Shown here piece by piece: positions 8,901-17,431 of a stretch of DNA of 64,000 nt. The translations under genes were made by a program, and so were the position numbers. The first letter of the stretch is position 1, and the number at the start of each line of letters is the position of its first letter. The DNA lies in the NCBI GenBank assembly GCA_002095305.1, contig MIEI01000011.1, positions 1-64,000 of the forward strand, read 5' to 3'. Source of the DNA: Pantoea brenneri (GTDB lineage Bacteria; Pseudomonadota; Gammaproteobacteria; Enterobacterales; Enterobacteriaceae). Under the pieces are notes generated by a model that saw only the letters and a list, made by a program, of their open reading frames with translations, had not been told where the DNA came from and did no database searches.

Positions 8901-8951
8901 GAATGCATGCTTAAGAATCTTTTGTTTCACACAATCTCACCGGGGTGCATA

Positions 8952-9737
8952 ATGAAAAAAGTTTTGATGGCGGTTGCGGCAGCGGCATTACTGATGGCAC
9001 AGGCGGGCAGCGCGCTGGCCGATCAGCTGCAGGATATCCAGCAGCGTGGCGTGATCCGGGTGGCGGTGCCGCAGGATTTCCCGCCGTTTGGTTCAGTCGG
9101 CACCGATCTGCAACCCCAGGGTTACGACATCGACATGGCGAAGTACCTGGCGAAGCAGATGAAACTTAAGTTACAGCTGGTGCCGGTCAGCAGCGCCAAC
9201 CGGGTGCCTTATCTGCAAACTGACAAAGTCGATCTGGTGATCTCCAGCATGGGCAAAAACGCGGAGCGTGAAAAAGTGATCGATTTCACCCGCGCCTATG
9301 CGCCGTTCTTCCTCGGTGTCTTTGGGCCGAAAGGCGAAGAGATCAAATCGGCGGCGGCACTGAGCGGCAAGTCGATTGGCGTAACCCGTGGCGCAGTGGA
9401 GGACATGGTGCTGAGTGAGGTCGCGCCGAAGGACGCTCAGGTGAAACGTTACGAAGATAACAACACCACGCTGTCAGCTTACCTTTCCGGTCAGGTGCAG
9501 TATGTCGCAACCGGCAACCTGGTGGTGGCAGCAATCGCCCGTCAGAACCCGGCCAAAGCACCGGTTGCCCAGTTTATGCTGAAAGATTCGCCCTGCTTCA
9601 TTGGCCTGAAGAAAGACCAGCCGGCACTGAAAGAGAAGATCAATGGGCTGATTGAGCAGGGCATCAAAGATGGCACCCTGAACAACCTGTCAGAACAGTG
9701 GCTGAAAGCCCCGCTGCCCGCCAGCCTCGGCGCCTGA
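8952..9737 (+). CDS. ABC transporter substrate-binding protein, polar amino acid/ureide type
   Basis: A 261-aa periplasmic binding protein (SBP_bac_3 fold) with a 22-residue signal peptide ending SALA-D. RVAVPQDFPPFG and LQPQGYDIDMAKYLAKQMKLKL are typical of glutamine/histidine-type binders. The start at 8952 gives a clean signal peptide; the upstream in-frame ATG at 8850 does not. First gene of a six- to eight-gene operon leading into hpxJ and hpxK. It occupies the hpxFGHI position in Klebsiella, so a ureide such as allantoate is a plausible ligand, though unproven. Confidence 0.83.
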   Translation: MKKVLMAVAAAALLMAQAGSALADQLQDIQQRGVIRVAVPQDFPPFGSVGTDLQPQGYDIDMAKYLAKQMKLKLQLVPVSSANRVPYLQTDKVDLVISSMGKNAEREKVIDFTRAYAPFFLGVFGPKGEEIKSAAALSGKSIGVTRGAVEDMVLSEVAPKDAQVKRYEDNNTTLSAYLSGQVQYVATGNLVVAAIARQNPAKAPVAQFMLKDSPCFIGLKKDQPALKEKINGLIEQGIKDGTLNNLSEQWLKAPLPASLGA

Positions 9738-9747
9738 GGAACGGATA

Positions 9748-10413
9748 ATGATCGGGCAACTTAACTTTCCCGCCCTGTGGCCCTACTGGCCGGAGCTGCT
9801 CTCCGGCCTGTGGGTCACCATCCAGTTAACGCTGCTGGCCACCGTCGGCGGCGTCAGCCTCGGCATCGTCGGCGCCGCGCTGCGCAGCGGTAAACCGGGC
9901 TGGATGAGCCGTCTGTGGGGCGTCTACGTCGAGCTGATCCGCAATACGCCGTTCGTGGTGCAACTGTTCTTTATCGTGTTTGGCCTGCCTAATCTGGGGC
10001 TAAAGCTCACCGCCGGTGAAGCAGCGCTGCTGGCGATGCTGATCAACCTTGGTGCCTACAGCACTGAGATCATCCGCGCCGGTATTCAGGTGACGCCAAA
10101 AGGACAGTGGGAAGCGGGCCGGGTGCTGGGCCTGACCCGTAGCCAGACGTTTCTGCGGGTGGTGCTGCCGCCCGCGCTGCAGCGCATTTATCCGGCGCTG
10201 GTGAGTCAGTGCATTATCGTGATGCTCGGCTCGTCGGTGGTGTCGCAGGTCTCCTACGAGGAGCTGACTTTCGCCGCTAACCTGATTCAGTCGCGCACCT
10301 TTTTAAGCTTTGAGGTCTATCTGGTGACCACGTTGATCTACCTGGCGTTGTCGATTGCGATGCGTCAGTTGCTGCTGGCGATTGGCCGTAAATGGTTTGG
10401 AGTGCAGGCATGA
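9748..10413 (+). CDS. ABC transporter inner-membrane permease (HisM/GlnP family) 1
   Basis: A 221-aa permease with about five membrane helices and the coupling EAA loop (EAGRVLGLTRSQTFLRVVLPPALQ, about residues 124-147). VELIRNTPFVVQLFFIVFGLP is diagnostic of the polar amino acid (PAAT) family. It lies 10 nt after the binding-protein gene, and its stop overlaps the start of the second permease (ATGATGA). It should pair with that permease in one importer. Confidence 0.85.
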   Translation: MIGQLNFPALWPYWPELLSGLWVTIQLTLLATVGGVSLGIVGAALRSGKPGWMSRLWGVYVELIRNTPFVVQLFFIVFGLPNLGLKLTAGEAALLAMLINLGAYSTEIIRAGIQVTPKGQWEAGRVLGLTRSQTFLRVVLPPALQRIYPALVSQCIIVMLGSSVVSQVSYEELTFAANLIQSRTFLSFEVYLVTTLIYLALSIAMRQLLLAIGRKWFGVQA

Positions 10414-11069
10414 TGACAACCTTCACTGACTGGGACATCGTGCGCAACCTGCTGCTGGCGGCGCGCTGGACCCTGCTGCTCTCTCTGGTGGCGTTTGTCG
10501 GCGGCACGCTGGTGACGCTGCCGTTGCTGTTTATGCGGCTATTGCAACGTAAATGGCTGACGCGCTGGGTACGCGGCTATACCGCGCTGTTCCAGGGTAC
10601 GCCGCTGCTGATGCAGCTGTTTCTGGCCTTCTTTGGCGTCGGGCTGTTCGGGATTGACGTCGCGCCCTGGACGGCGGCCTCGCTGGCGCTGACTTTTTAC
10701 ACCAGTGCCTTTCTGGTCGATATCTGGTACGGCAGTATTCGCGCGTTGCCGAAAGGCCAATGGGAAGCGTCACGCTGTCTCGGCCTGAGTTTCGGCCAGA
10801 CCCTGGCGCGGGTGGTTGCGCCGCAGGCGATCCGCATCGCCATCGCCCCGACGGTCGGCTTTGCGGTACAGGTGATCAAAGGCACTGCGCTGGCGTCGAT
10901 TATCGGTTTTATTGAGCTGACCAAAGCCGGCACCATTCTGAACAACGTGACCTATCAGCCGTTCAAAGTCTTTGGGCTGGTGGCGCTCGGTTACTTCCTG
11001 ATGTGTTATCCGCTGTCTCGCTACAGCCAGTATCTGGAGAAAAAATTCAATGCCGCTCATCACCATTAA
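10410..11069 (+). CDS. ABC transporter inner-membrane permease (HisM/GlnP family) 2
   Basis: A 219-aa permease with GYTALFQGTPLLMQLFLAFFG and the EAA loop EASRCLGLSFGQTLARVVAP. It starts at 10410 in an overlap with the stop of permease 1, so coupled translation is likely. An in-frame start at 10392 would lie inside permease 1. The 3' end overlaps the ATPase gene by 20 nt. Confidence 0.84.
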   Translation: MMTTFTDWDIVRNLLLAARWTLLLSLVAFVGGTLVTLPLLFMRLLQRKWLTRWVRGYTALFQGTPLLMQLFLAFFGVGLFGIDVAPWTAASLALTFYTSAFLVDIWYGSIRALPKGQWEASRCLGLSFGQTLARVVAPQAIRIAIAPTVGFAVQVIKGTALASIIGFIELTKAGTILNNVTYQPFKVFGLVALGYFLMCYPLSRYSQYLEKKFNAAHHH

Positions 11070-11781
11070 TCAGGTGCAAAAATATTACGGCGACAACCAT
11101 GTGTTGAAAGGCGTGGATCTGGATATCGACATGGGCGAGGTGATCTCGATTATTGGTCGCAGTGGCTCGGGTAAAAGCACGCTGTTGCGCTGCATCAACG
11201 GGCTGGAAGGCTATCAGGAAGGCAGCATCAAGCTTGGCGGCATGACCATCACCGACCGCGATTCGCAGGCCCGCGAGATCAGCCGTTCAATCGGCATGGT
11301 GTTTCAGAGCTTCAACCTGTTCCCGCACATGACCGCGCTGGAAAATGTCATGCTGGCACCACGTCGGGTATTGAAAAAGGGTGAGGCGGAGTGCCGGGCG
11401 CTGGCGACGCAGATGCTGGAGAAGGTCGGGCTGGGTGAACGCCTCAATTACTATCCAGCCAGCCTCTCCGGCGGTCAGCAGCAGCGGGTGGCAATCGCCC
11501 GTGCGCTGGCGATGACGCCGAAAGTTTTACTCTGTGACGAAATCACCTCGGCGCTCGATCCTGAGCTGGTCGGCGAAGTGCTCAAAGTACTGGAGCAGCT
11601 GGCGGCAGAAGGAATGACGCTGATCCTCGTCACCCATGAAATGAACTTCGCCCGCGACGTGGGCGATCGCGTGGTCTTTATGCATCAGGGGCGCGTCTGG
11701 GAGCAGGGCGACAGCAAAACGTTATTTGCGCAGCCGCAATCGCCTGAACTGAAACAGTTTATCTCCTCGGTCCGCCTGTAA
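11050..11781 (+). CDS. ABC transporter ATP-binding protein, polar amino acid/ureide type
   Basis: A 243-aa ATPase of the GlnQ/HisP type: Walker A GRSGSGKST (36-44), Q-loop FQSFNLFPHM, signature LSGGQQQR, Walker B VLLCDEITSALD and switch His in THEMNF. Standard length and all motifs intact. It powers the importer encoded by the three preceding genes. Confidence 0.88.
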   Translation: MPLITINQVQKYYGDNHVLKGVDLDIDMGEVISIIGRSGSGKSTLLRCINGLEGYQEGSIKLGGMTITDRDSQAREISRSIGMVFQSFNLFPHMTALENVMLAPRRVLKKGEAECRALATQMLEKVGLGERLNYYPASLSGGQQQRVAIARALAMTPKVLLCDEITSALDPELVGEVLKVLEQLAAEGMTLILVTHEMNFARDVGDRVVFMHQGRVWEQGDSKTLFAQPQSPELKQFISSVRL

Positions 11782-11802
11782 GTCTTCAACAAGGAATTCA
11801 TC

Positions 11803-13038
11803 ATGGATATCACTCGCTACCCGCAACTCAATCCACCGCAACGTCTGCTGATGGGACCTGGGCCGATCAACGCCGATCCGCGCGTCCTGCGTGCCATGTC
11901 GAGCCAGCTGCTTGGCCAGTACGATCCCGCCATGACCCATTACATGAACGAGGTTATGGCGCTCTATCGCGGCGTATTCCGTACCGAAAACCGCTGGACC
12001 CTGCTGATTGATGGCACCTCGCGCGCCGGGATTGAAGCGATCCTGCTCTCCGCCATCCGGCCCGGCGACAAAGTGCTGGTGCCGGTGTTTGGCCGCTTTG
12101 GACACCTGCTGTGTGAAATCGCCCGTCGCTGCCGCGCTGAGGTTCACACTATTGAGGTGCCGTGGGGCGAGGTCTTTACTCCCGATCAGATCGAAGATGC
12201 GATCAAAAAAGTGCGGCCACGGCTGCTGCTGACGGTACAGGGCGACACCTCCACCACCATGCTGCAACCGCTGGCGCAGCTGGGGGCAATCTGCAAACAG
12301 TATGGCGTGCTGTTCTACACCGATGCTACCGCGTCGCTGGCCGGTAATGCGCTGGAAACCGATGCCTGGGGTCTGGATGCGGTCTCTGCTGGGATGCAGA
12401 AGTGCCTCGGCGGTCCGTCCGGTACCTCGCCGATCACCCTGAGCGAACAGATGGAAGCGGTGATCCGCAAGCGTAAGTGCGTCGAACAGGGGATCCGAAC
12501 CGCCGCGCATCAGGATGGGGAAGAGGAGATGATCTACTCCAACTATTTTGATCTCGGCATGATCATGGATTACTGGGGGCCGGAGCGTCTGAATCACCAC
12601 ACTGAAGCGACCAGCGCACTGTTTGGCGCCCGCGAATGCGCCCGTCTGATCCTGCAGGAAGGTCTGGATAACGGCATTGCGCGCCACAAACTGCACGGCG
12701 AAGCGCTGCTGAAAGGCATTCAGGGTATGGGACTGGAGACCTTTGGCGACCTGCAACACAAAATGAATAACGTGCTGGGCGTGGTGATCCCTACGGGCAT
12801 CAATGGCGATCAGGTGCGGCAACTGATGCTGAATGATTTCGGCATTGAAATTGGCACCTCGTTTGGTCCGCTGCACGGCAAGGTGTGGCGCATCGGCACC
12901 ATGGGCTTCAATGCCCGCAAGGATTGTGTCATGCAGACGCTGGCGGCGCTGGAAATGGTGCTGACCTATCTGGGCTATCGCACGCCGCAGGGCGCTGCTG
13001 CGCAGGCGGCCTGGGACTACTACGGGAGCCAGGCATGA
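11803..13038 (+). CDS. hpxJ: (S)-ureidoglycine aminotransferase (PucG-like)
   Basis: A 411-aa class V PLP aminotransferase. It transfers the amino group of the unstable allantoate product ureidoglycine to an oxo acid, giving oxalurate. The PLP lysine is Lys200 in SAGMQKCLGGPSG; LMGPGPINADPRVL and the FYTDATASLAG aspartate region are typical of the alanine-glyoxylate/ureidoglycine group. The stop overlaps the hpxK start (ATGATGATG). Producing oxalurate here explains the hpxWXYZ genes on the other strand. RBS AAGGA at 11791. Confidence 0.88.
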   Translation: MDITRYPQLNPPQRLLMGPGPINADPRVLRAMSSQLLGQYDPAMTHYMNEVMALYRGVFRTENRWTLLIDGTSRAGIEAILLSAIRPGDKVLVPVFGRFGHLLCEIARRCRAEVHTIEVPWGEVFTPDQIEDAIKKVRPRLLLTVQGDTSTTMLQPLAQLGAICKQYGVLFYTDATASLAGNALETDAWGLDAVSAGMQKCLGGPSGTSPITLSEQMEAVIRKRKCVEQGIRTAAHQDGEEEMIYSNYFDLGMIMDYWGPERLNHHTEATSALFGARECARLILQEGLDNGIARHKLHGEALLKGIQGMGLETFGDLQHKMNNVLGVVIPTGINGDQVRQLMLNDFGIEIGTSFGPLHGKVWRIGTMGFNARKDCVMQTLAALEMVLTYLGYRTPQGAAAQAAWDYYGSQA

Positions 13039-14288
13039 TGATGAACGCCAGCGAAGCCCACGCTGCTGCACAGCGCGTTATGGCGCGCTGTGATGCGCTG
13101 GCAGCGATCAGCGAAACGGCGCAGGGACTGACGCGTGTCTACCTGTCGCCGGAGCACCTGCGCGCCAACGCCTGCGTCGGAGAGTGGATGCAGGCCGCCG
13201 GAATGCAGGTGTGGCAGGATGCGGTCGGCAACATTTGTGGCCGCTACGAAGCAGCCGAACCGGGGGCTCCCGCCTTACTGCTCGGTTCGCATCTCGACAC
13301 GGTACGTAACGCCGGTCGCTATGACGGCATGCTGGGCGTGCTGAGCGCCATCGAAACCGTACAGTGGCTGCATCAGCACCAGCAGCGTTTGCCGCTGGCA
13401 ATTGAGGTGATCGGTTTCGGCGACGAAGAGGGGACCCGTTTTGGCATTACGCTGCTCGGCAGCCGCGGCATTACCGGTAGCTGGCCGCAGAGCTGGGTAA
13501 CCCATCCTGACGGCAACGGCATTACCGTGGCGCAGGCGATGGCAGATGTCGGGCTCGACAGCAGCCAAATCGCCACCGCCGCGCGCCGGGTAGAGGATAT
13601 TGTCGGTTACCTTGAGTTGCACATTGAGCAGGGGCCGTGTCTTGAACAGGCAGATCTGCCCCTGGGCGTGGTGACGGCGATCAACGGTGCGCGCCGGCTG
13701 AACTGCCGCTTCATCGGCGAAGCCGGGCATGCCGGTACGGTACCGATGACCCACCGTAAAGATGCGCTGGCTGCCGCTGCCGAATGGATGGTGTTTATCG
13801 AGCAGACCACCCGCGAGCAGGATCCCCAGCTGGTGGCGACGGTCGGCACTCTGACTTGTGCGCCCGGCGCGGTAAATGTGATCCCTGGCGAGGTTGCGCT
13901 GTCGCTGGATGTACGCGGCCCGCTGGACAATCCGCTGGAGGCGCTGCTCTCCAGCCTGTTAACCCAGGCGGAGGCGATCGCGCTGCGTCGCGGATTGCGC
14001 TTTGAGGCGAACGAATATTACCGCATCGGGGCCACCGCCTGTGATTCCGCGCTGCAACAGGCGTTGAGTCATGCTGTGGAAACGGTGCAAGGGCGCAGCC
14101 TGTCGCTGCCGAGCGGCGCTGGCCATGATGCGATTGCGATTGCCGAACGCTGGCCGGTCGGCATGCTATTTGTGCGTAATCATCGCGGTATCAGCCACCA
14201 TCCGGCGGAGTCGGTGGCGGTGAATGATGTTGCCCCGGCACTGCAGGCCTACCTGCAGGCGGTTTGTCTGATTGCTGAACGGAGCTGA
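13035..14288 (+). CDS. hpxK: Allantoate amidohydrolase (M20 family)
   Basis: A 417-aa zinc/manganese amidohydrolase that splits allantoate to ureidoglycine, CO2 and ammonia. Metal-ligand segments are visible: GSHLDTVRNAGRYDG, GFGDEEGTRFG, LELHIEQGP and, near the end, NHRGISHHPAE. The M20 dimerisation insert (GEAGHAGTVPMTHRKDAL) is present. The start at 13035 overlaps the hpxJ stop; the frame is open further upstream only by chance. It could be a related N-carbamoyl amino acid hydrolase, but its place next to hpxJ and uraD supports allantoate. Confidence 0.87.
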   Translation: MMMNASEAHAAAQRVMARCDALAAISETAQGLTRVYLSPEHLRANACVGEWMQAAGMQVWQDAVGNICGRYEAAEPGAPALLLGSHLDTVRNAGRYDGMLGVLSAIETVQWLHQHQQRLPLAIEVIGFGDEEGTRFGITLLGSRGITGSWPQSWVTHPDGNGITVAQAMADVGLDSSQIATAARRVEDIVGYLELHIEQGPCLEQADLPLGVVTAINGARRLNCRFIGEAGHAGTVPMTHRKDALAAAAEWMVFIEQTTREQDPQLVATVGTLTCAPGAVNVIPGEVALSLDVRGPLDNPLEALLSSLLTQAEAIALRRGLRFEANEYYRIGATACDSALQQALSHAVETVQGRSLSLPSGAGHDAIAIAERWPVGMLFVRNHRGISHHPAESVAVNDVAPALQAYLQAVCLIAERS

Positions 14289-14290
14289 GC

Positions 14291-14785
14291 ATGCAATTAA
14301 CCACCTTTAATCAGTTGCCGGAAGAGCAGGCACTGGCGGCGATTGCCCACTGTGTGGCGATCCCGCACTGGCAGCAGGCGCTGGTGGCGGCGCGTCCCTA
14401 TGCATCGTTGGCGGCACTGCTCGCCACCGGCGATGCACTGGCGCGACAGTGGCAGGGCGATGCTTTACAGGCGGCGCTGGCTGCCCATCCACGTATCGGC
14501 GAACGGGCCAGCGGAAGCGACAAACAGGCGACGCTGTCGCGCGGCGAACAGTCTGCTATGCAGCAGGCCGATCGGTCGCTACAACAGGCGATGCAACAGG
14601 GCAATCAGACTTATGAGGCGCGCTTTGGCCGGGTATTTTTAATCCGAGCCAAAGGACGCAGCGCAGAGCAGATGCTGGCGGAATTGCAGCGTCGGCTCCA
14701 GAATGATCAGCAGGCTGAGCAGCAGGAAGCGCTGGATCAGCTGCGTGAAATTACCCTGTTACGGCTGGAGGAGAGCATAGAATGA
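14291..14785 (+). CDS. uraD: OHCU decarboxylase
   Basis: A 164-aa enzyme decarboxylating 2-oxo-4-hydroxy-4-carboxy-5-ureidoimidazoline to (S)-allantoin. The family motif AAHPRIGERAS contains the catalytic His66 and Glu71. It lies 2 nt after hpxK and overlaps uraH by ATGA. Together with UraH it completes the urate-oxidation-product branch feeding allantoin to hpxB. The equivalent Klebsiella gene is hpxQ. Confidence 0.9.
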   Translation: MQLTTFNQLPEEQALAAIAHCVAIPHWQQALVAARPYASLAALLATGDALARQWQGDALQAALAAHPRIGERASGSDKQATLSRGEQSAMQQADRSLQQAMQQGNQTYEARFGRVFLIRAKGRSAEQMLAELQRRLQNDQQAEQQEALDQLREITLLRLEESIE

Positions 14786-15117
14786 GTACTGTCACGACCC
14801 ATATTCTTGATACGGCAATAGGCAAACCGGCCAGCGGCGTGGCGATTTCGCTGGAGCAGAACAGCCCGGAAGGGTGGTTCCCGCTGTCTCAGGGCGAAAC
14901 CGACAGCGATGGCCGACTGAAAACCCTGACCCCGGAGCCGCTGACGCCGGGTCACTACCGCTTAACTGCGGAGATTGGCGACTATTTTGCCGCCGCCGGT
15001 CGGGATGCGCTTTATGTCAGCGCCCAGATCGATTTTGTCATTGCCGAAGCGGGCAGCCATTTTCATCTGCCGTTCCTGATCTCGCCGTGGTCGTGGTCAA
15101 CCTATCGCGGCAGCTGA
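14782..15117 (+). CDS. uraH: 5-hydroxyisourate hydrolase (transthyretin-like)
   Basis: A 111-aa transthyretin-fold enzyme hydrolysing 5-hydroxyisourate to OHCU. The C-terminal tetrapeptide YRGS, the family signature, and the N-terminal HILDTAIGKPA segment are present. There is no signal peptide, so this is the cytosolic form. Last gene of the importer-hpxJ-hpxK-uraD-uraH operon. No urate hydroxylase or oxidase gene is in the window, so its substrate must be made by an enzyme encoded elsewhere. Confidence 0.92.
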   Translation: MSTVTTHILDTAIGKPASGVAISLEQNSPEGWFPLSQGETDSDGRLKTLTPEPLTPGHYRLTAEIGDYFAAAGRDALYVSAQIDFVIAEAGSHFHLPFLISPWSWSTYRGS

Positions 15118-15145
15118 TTGCTGTCGGCCAGGCTTGCGCGACAGA

Positions 15146-15913
15146 CTACAGCGTAAACCGATCCGCATCCTGCCAGGCCGGGAAGCGTTCACGATAAGCA
15201 TTGAGCGCCTCCAGCGACAGCGCAGCATCCAGCCGGGCGCGCTGGAACGGCTCGGCCGCCTGCAGGATCTCACCCTGCGGCGAAATAATCTGGCTGTCGC
15301 CACGGTACTGATGCTGGTTACCATCACTGCCGACCCGGTTACAGCCCGCCACGTAAGCCTGATTCTCAATCGCGCGCGCTAACAGCAGCGCCTGCCAGTG
15401 CAACGCACGCGGCGCAGGCCAGTTGGCGACGTACAGCGCCAGATCGTAATCATTGCGGTTACGTGAAAAAACCGGGAAACGCAGGTCATAACAGATTTGT
15501 GGCAGAATGCGCCAGCCGCGCCATTCAACTATCTGACGCTGCTCGCCGGGCAAATAGTGATGATGCTCATCCGCCATACGAAACAGATGCCGCTTGTCGT
15601 ACTGATGCAGCGTTCCGTCCGGCTCGACCAGTAAAAAGCGGTTTACCGCGCCGTTTTCGGTCTGGATCGCCGCACTGCCGCCGATCAGGGCGTCAGTCTG
15701 CCGGGCATGATGTTGCAGCCATTCCACCACCTGCGTCTGAGGCAACGAGCTTTTTGCCGCCTCCATCGCAAAGCCGGTGGTAAACATTTCCGGCAGCAGA
15801 ATTAAATCGCGTCCGGTAATGCCAGCCAGTTGCTGATCGAAATGGCGCAGATTCGCCTCGCCATCCATCCAGCTCAGGGTCTCCTGCAATACGGTGAGGT
15901 TTAAAGCTGACAT
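15146..15913 (-). CDS. yafV: Omega-amidase (nitrilase superfamily)
   Basis: A 255-aa nitrilase-fold enzyme that hydrolyses alpha-ketoglutaramate (and alpha-ketosuccinamate) to the oxo acid and ammonia. The Glu-Lys-Cys triad is readable: LLPEMFTTG (Glu), YDKRHLF (Lys) and PQICYDLRFP (Cys). It overlaps the 3' end of mtnE by 13 nt and is cotranscribed with it. That fits its job, because a glutamine-dependent MtnE releases alpha-ketoglutaramate. It is convergent with uraH. Confidence 0.9.
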   Translation of the reverse strand: MSALNLTVLQETLSWMDGEANLRHFDQQLAGITGRDLILLPEMFTTGFAMEAAKSSLPQTQVVEWLQHHARQTDALIGGSAAIQTENGAVNRFLLVEPDGTLHQYDKRHLFRMADEHHHYLPGEQRQIVEWRGWRILPQICYDLRFPVFSRNRNDYDLALYVANWPAPRALHWQALLLARAIENQAYVAGCNRVGSDGNQHQYRGDSQIISPQGEILQAAEPFQRARLDAALSLEALNAYRERFPAWQDADRFTL

Positions 15914-17061
15914 AAGCGCTCCGCGGCGGCATCTAACGTCGCTTGCTGTTTAGCAAAACAGAGGCGAATCAGTTTATGAGGGAAGGGATCGGCGCAGAAC
16001 ACCGACAGCGGTATCGCCGCCACGCCTGCTTCTTTGGTCAGCCACTGGCAGAAACTGACATCGTCCAGATCGGAGATTGCGCTGTAGTCCGCCAGTAAAA
16101 AATAGGTGCCTTCGCACGGCAGAACCCTGAAGCGGCTGTGCTGCAAGGCCGCAATCAGCTGGTCGCGACGCGCCTGATAAAATGCCGGCAGCTCGCGATA
16201 ATGTTCCGGCTGGTGACGCAGCATATCGGCAATCGCCAGCTGCGCCGGGGTATTGACCGAAAAGGTCAGATACTGATGTACCTTGCGTACTTCAGCGCTG
16301 ATCGCCGCCGGTGCAATGCAGTAACCCACTTTCCAGCCGGTCATGTGGAAGGTTTTGCCAAACGAAGAGACGGCAATGGCGCGCTGACGCAGTTCCGGAT
16401 GAGCCAGTACGCTGGCATGACCTGCCGGATCAAAGCAGATGTGTTCATACACTTCGTCGCTCAGCACATACACCGGCAGCCCGGCAATCGCCTGCCACAG
16501 CGCGGCATAATCCTCGCGCCGCCAGACGGTAGCCGACGGATTGTGCGGCGTATTCAGGATCACCAGCCGGGTTTTCTCACTCAGCAGCGCACCAAAGGCC
16601 GACCAGTCAACGCGAAAGGTCGGTGGTTGCAGGGCGATGCGCTTCAGCACCCCACCCGACAGTTCAACCGCTGGCGCATAGCTGTCGTAGCTGGGATCAA
16701 AACAGATCACCTCATCGCCCGGCCTGACCAGCGCGGTAATTGCCGCGTACAGTGCCTCAGTCGCCCCGGCAGTAACCGTAATCTCGCGCTCGACGTCCGG
16801 ACGATAGTCATAAAGCTCAGCGGTTTTCTCCGCAATCGCCTCGCGTAACGGCAAAGCGCCGGTCATCGGGGCATACTGATTCGCACCCTGACTAACGTGA
16901 TACGCCAGCCGCTGCTGCAAATAGTCCGGCCCGTTAAAATCGGGAAAGCCCTGAGAAAGGTTAATAGCGTTGTGCTGCTGTGCCAGCGCACTCATCTGGC
17001 TAAAAATGGTCGTCCCAAGCGCCGGAAGTTTGCTGTCAGGAATCAGGTTGTGCTGCGTCAT
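15901..17061 (-). CDS. mtnE: Methionine aminotransferase of methionine salvage (YbdL-like)
   Basis: A 386-aa class I/II PLP aminotransferase that converts 2-oxo-4-methylthiobutyrate to methionine. NLSQGFPDFNGPDYLQ near the start and SSFGKTFHMTGWKVGYC, with the PLP lysine in SFGKTF, match YbdL-type methionine aminotransferases. It reads away from the mtnBCD operon, with MetJ boxes and a good sigma70 promoter upstream. It heads a two-gene unit with yafV. Confidence 0.88.
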   Translation of the reverse strand: MTQHNLIPDSKLPALGTTIFSQMSALAQQHNAINLSQGFPDFNGPDYLQQRLAYHVSQGANQYAPMTGALPLREAIAEKTAELYDYRPDVEREITVTAGATEALYAAITALVRPGDEVICFDPSYDSYAPAVELSGGVLKRIALQPPTFRVDWSAFGALLSEKTRLVILNTPHNPSATVWRREDYAALWQAIAGLPVYVLSDEVYEHICFDPAGHASVLAHPELRQRAIAVSSFGKTFHMTGWKVGYCIAPAAISAEVRKVHQYLTFSVNTPAQLAIADMLRHQPEHYRELPAFYQARRDQLIAALQHSRFRVLPCEGTYFLLADYSAISDLDDVSFCQWLTKEAGVAAIPLSVFCADPFPHKLIRLCFAKQQATLDAAAERLCQL

Positions 17062-17115
17062 GGTTATCTGGCCTTAAGCGCGAATGTCGATGCGGAGTCA
17101 CCCGGTGTTTGTGCC

Positions 17116-17144
17116 ACTATAAACAGGATGGTAGTATTTGGCAA
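17116..17144 (-). promoter_or_regulatory. Sigma70 promoter of mtnE-yafV
   Basis: On the minus strand TTGCCA (17144-17139) and TATAGT (17121-17116) are separated by 17 nt. MetJ boxes adjoin the -35 element. The distance to the mtnE ATG is about 55 nt. Confidence 0.65.
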
Positions 17145-17147
17145 TCG

Positions 17148-17171
17148 AGACGCTTAGACGGCTAAATGCGT
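17148..17171. promoter_or_regulatory. MetJ operator (tandem met boxes)
   Basis: Three adjacent 8-mers, AGACGCTT, AGACGGCT and AAATGCGT, match the met box AGACGTCT at 6, 7 and 4 of 8 positions. Tandem boxes are the usual MetJ target, and the site abuts the mtnE -35 element. Confidence 0.65.
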
Positions 17172-17210
17172 CATGCTCCGCACCTCAGCGGCGTTGGTTG
17201 CGTTTGCTTA

Positions 17211-17242
17211 CCCCGGTCACTGACTGATGTCAGCTCCCGGGG
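17211..17242. repeat. Hairpin repeat-like element between mtnE and mtnB
   Basis: An outer arm CCCCGG / CCGGGG encloses a second stem CTGAC-TGAT-GTCAG, followed by GCGCGCTTACCGCCTTGCTG. Such CCCCGG...CCGGGGA hairpins with a GCCGCCTT tail recall dispersed intergenic elements of Erwinia/Yersinia-type genomes. The rest of the 370-bp gap holds a direct repeat of TGAGCTTTGCTG (17293-17304 and 17331-17342) and presumably the mtnB promoter. Confidence 0.35.
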
Positions 17243-17431
17243 ATAAGCGCGCTTACCGCCTTGCTGACACACGGATCATTTGGCAGGGATTATGAGCTTT
17301 GCTGATACAGGAATCATTGAAAAGACATCGTGAGCTTTGCTGGCAAAGTAGCAAACTTAACCTGTTGTATTTTTAGGGCCGTTACCGTTATCTGAGTTAC
17401 CAGCCATCACATTCCACTGCAAGGAAACCCT

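Noticed and set aside
11722-13071. 449-codon leftward frame opposite hpxJ
   Set aside because: Shadow of a well-supported aminotransferase gene; no similarity and no ribosome site.
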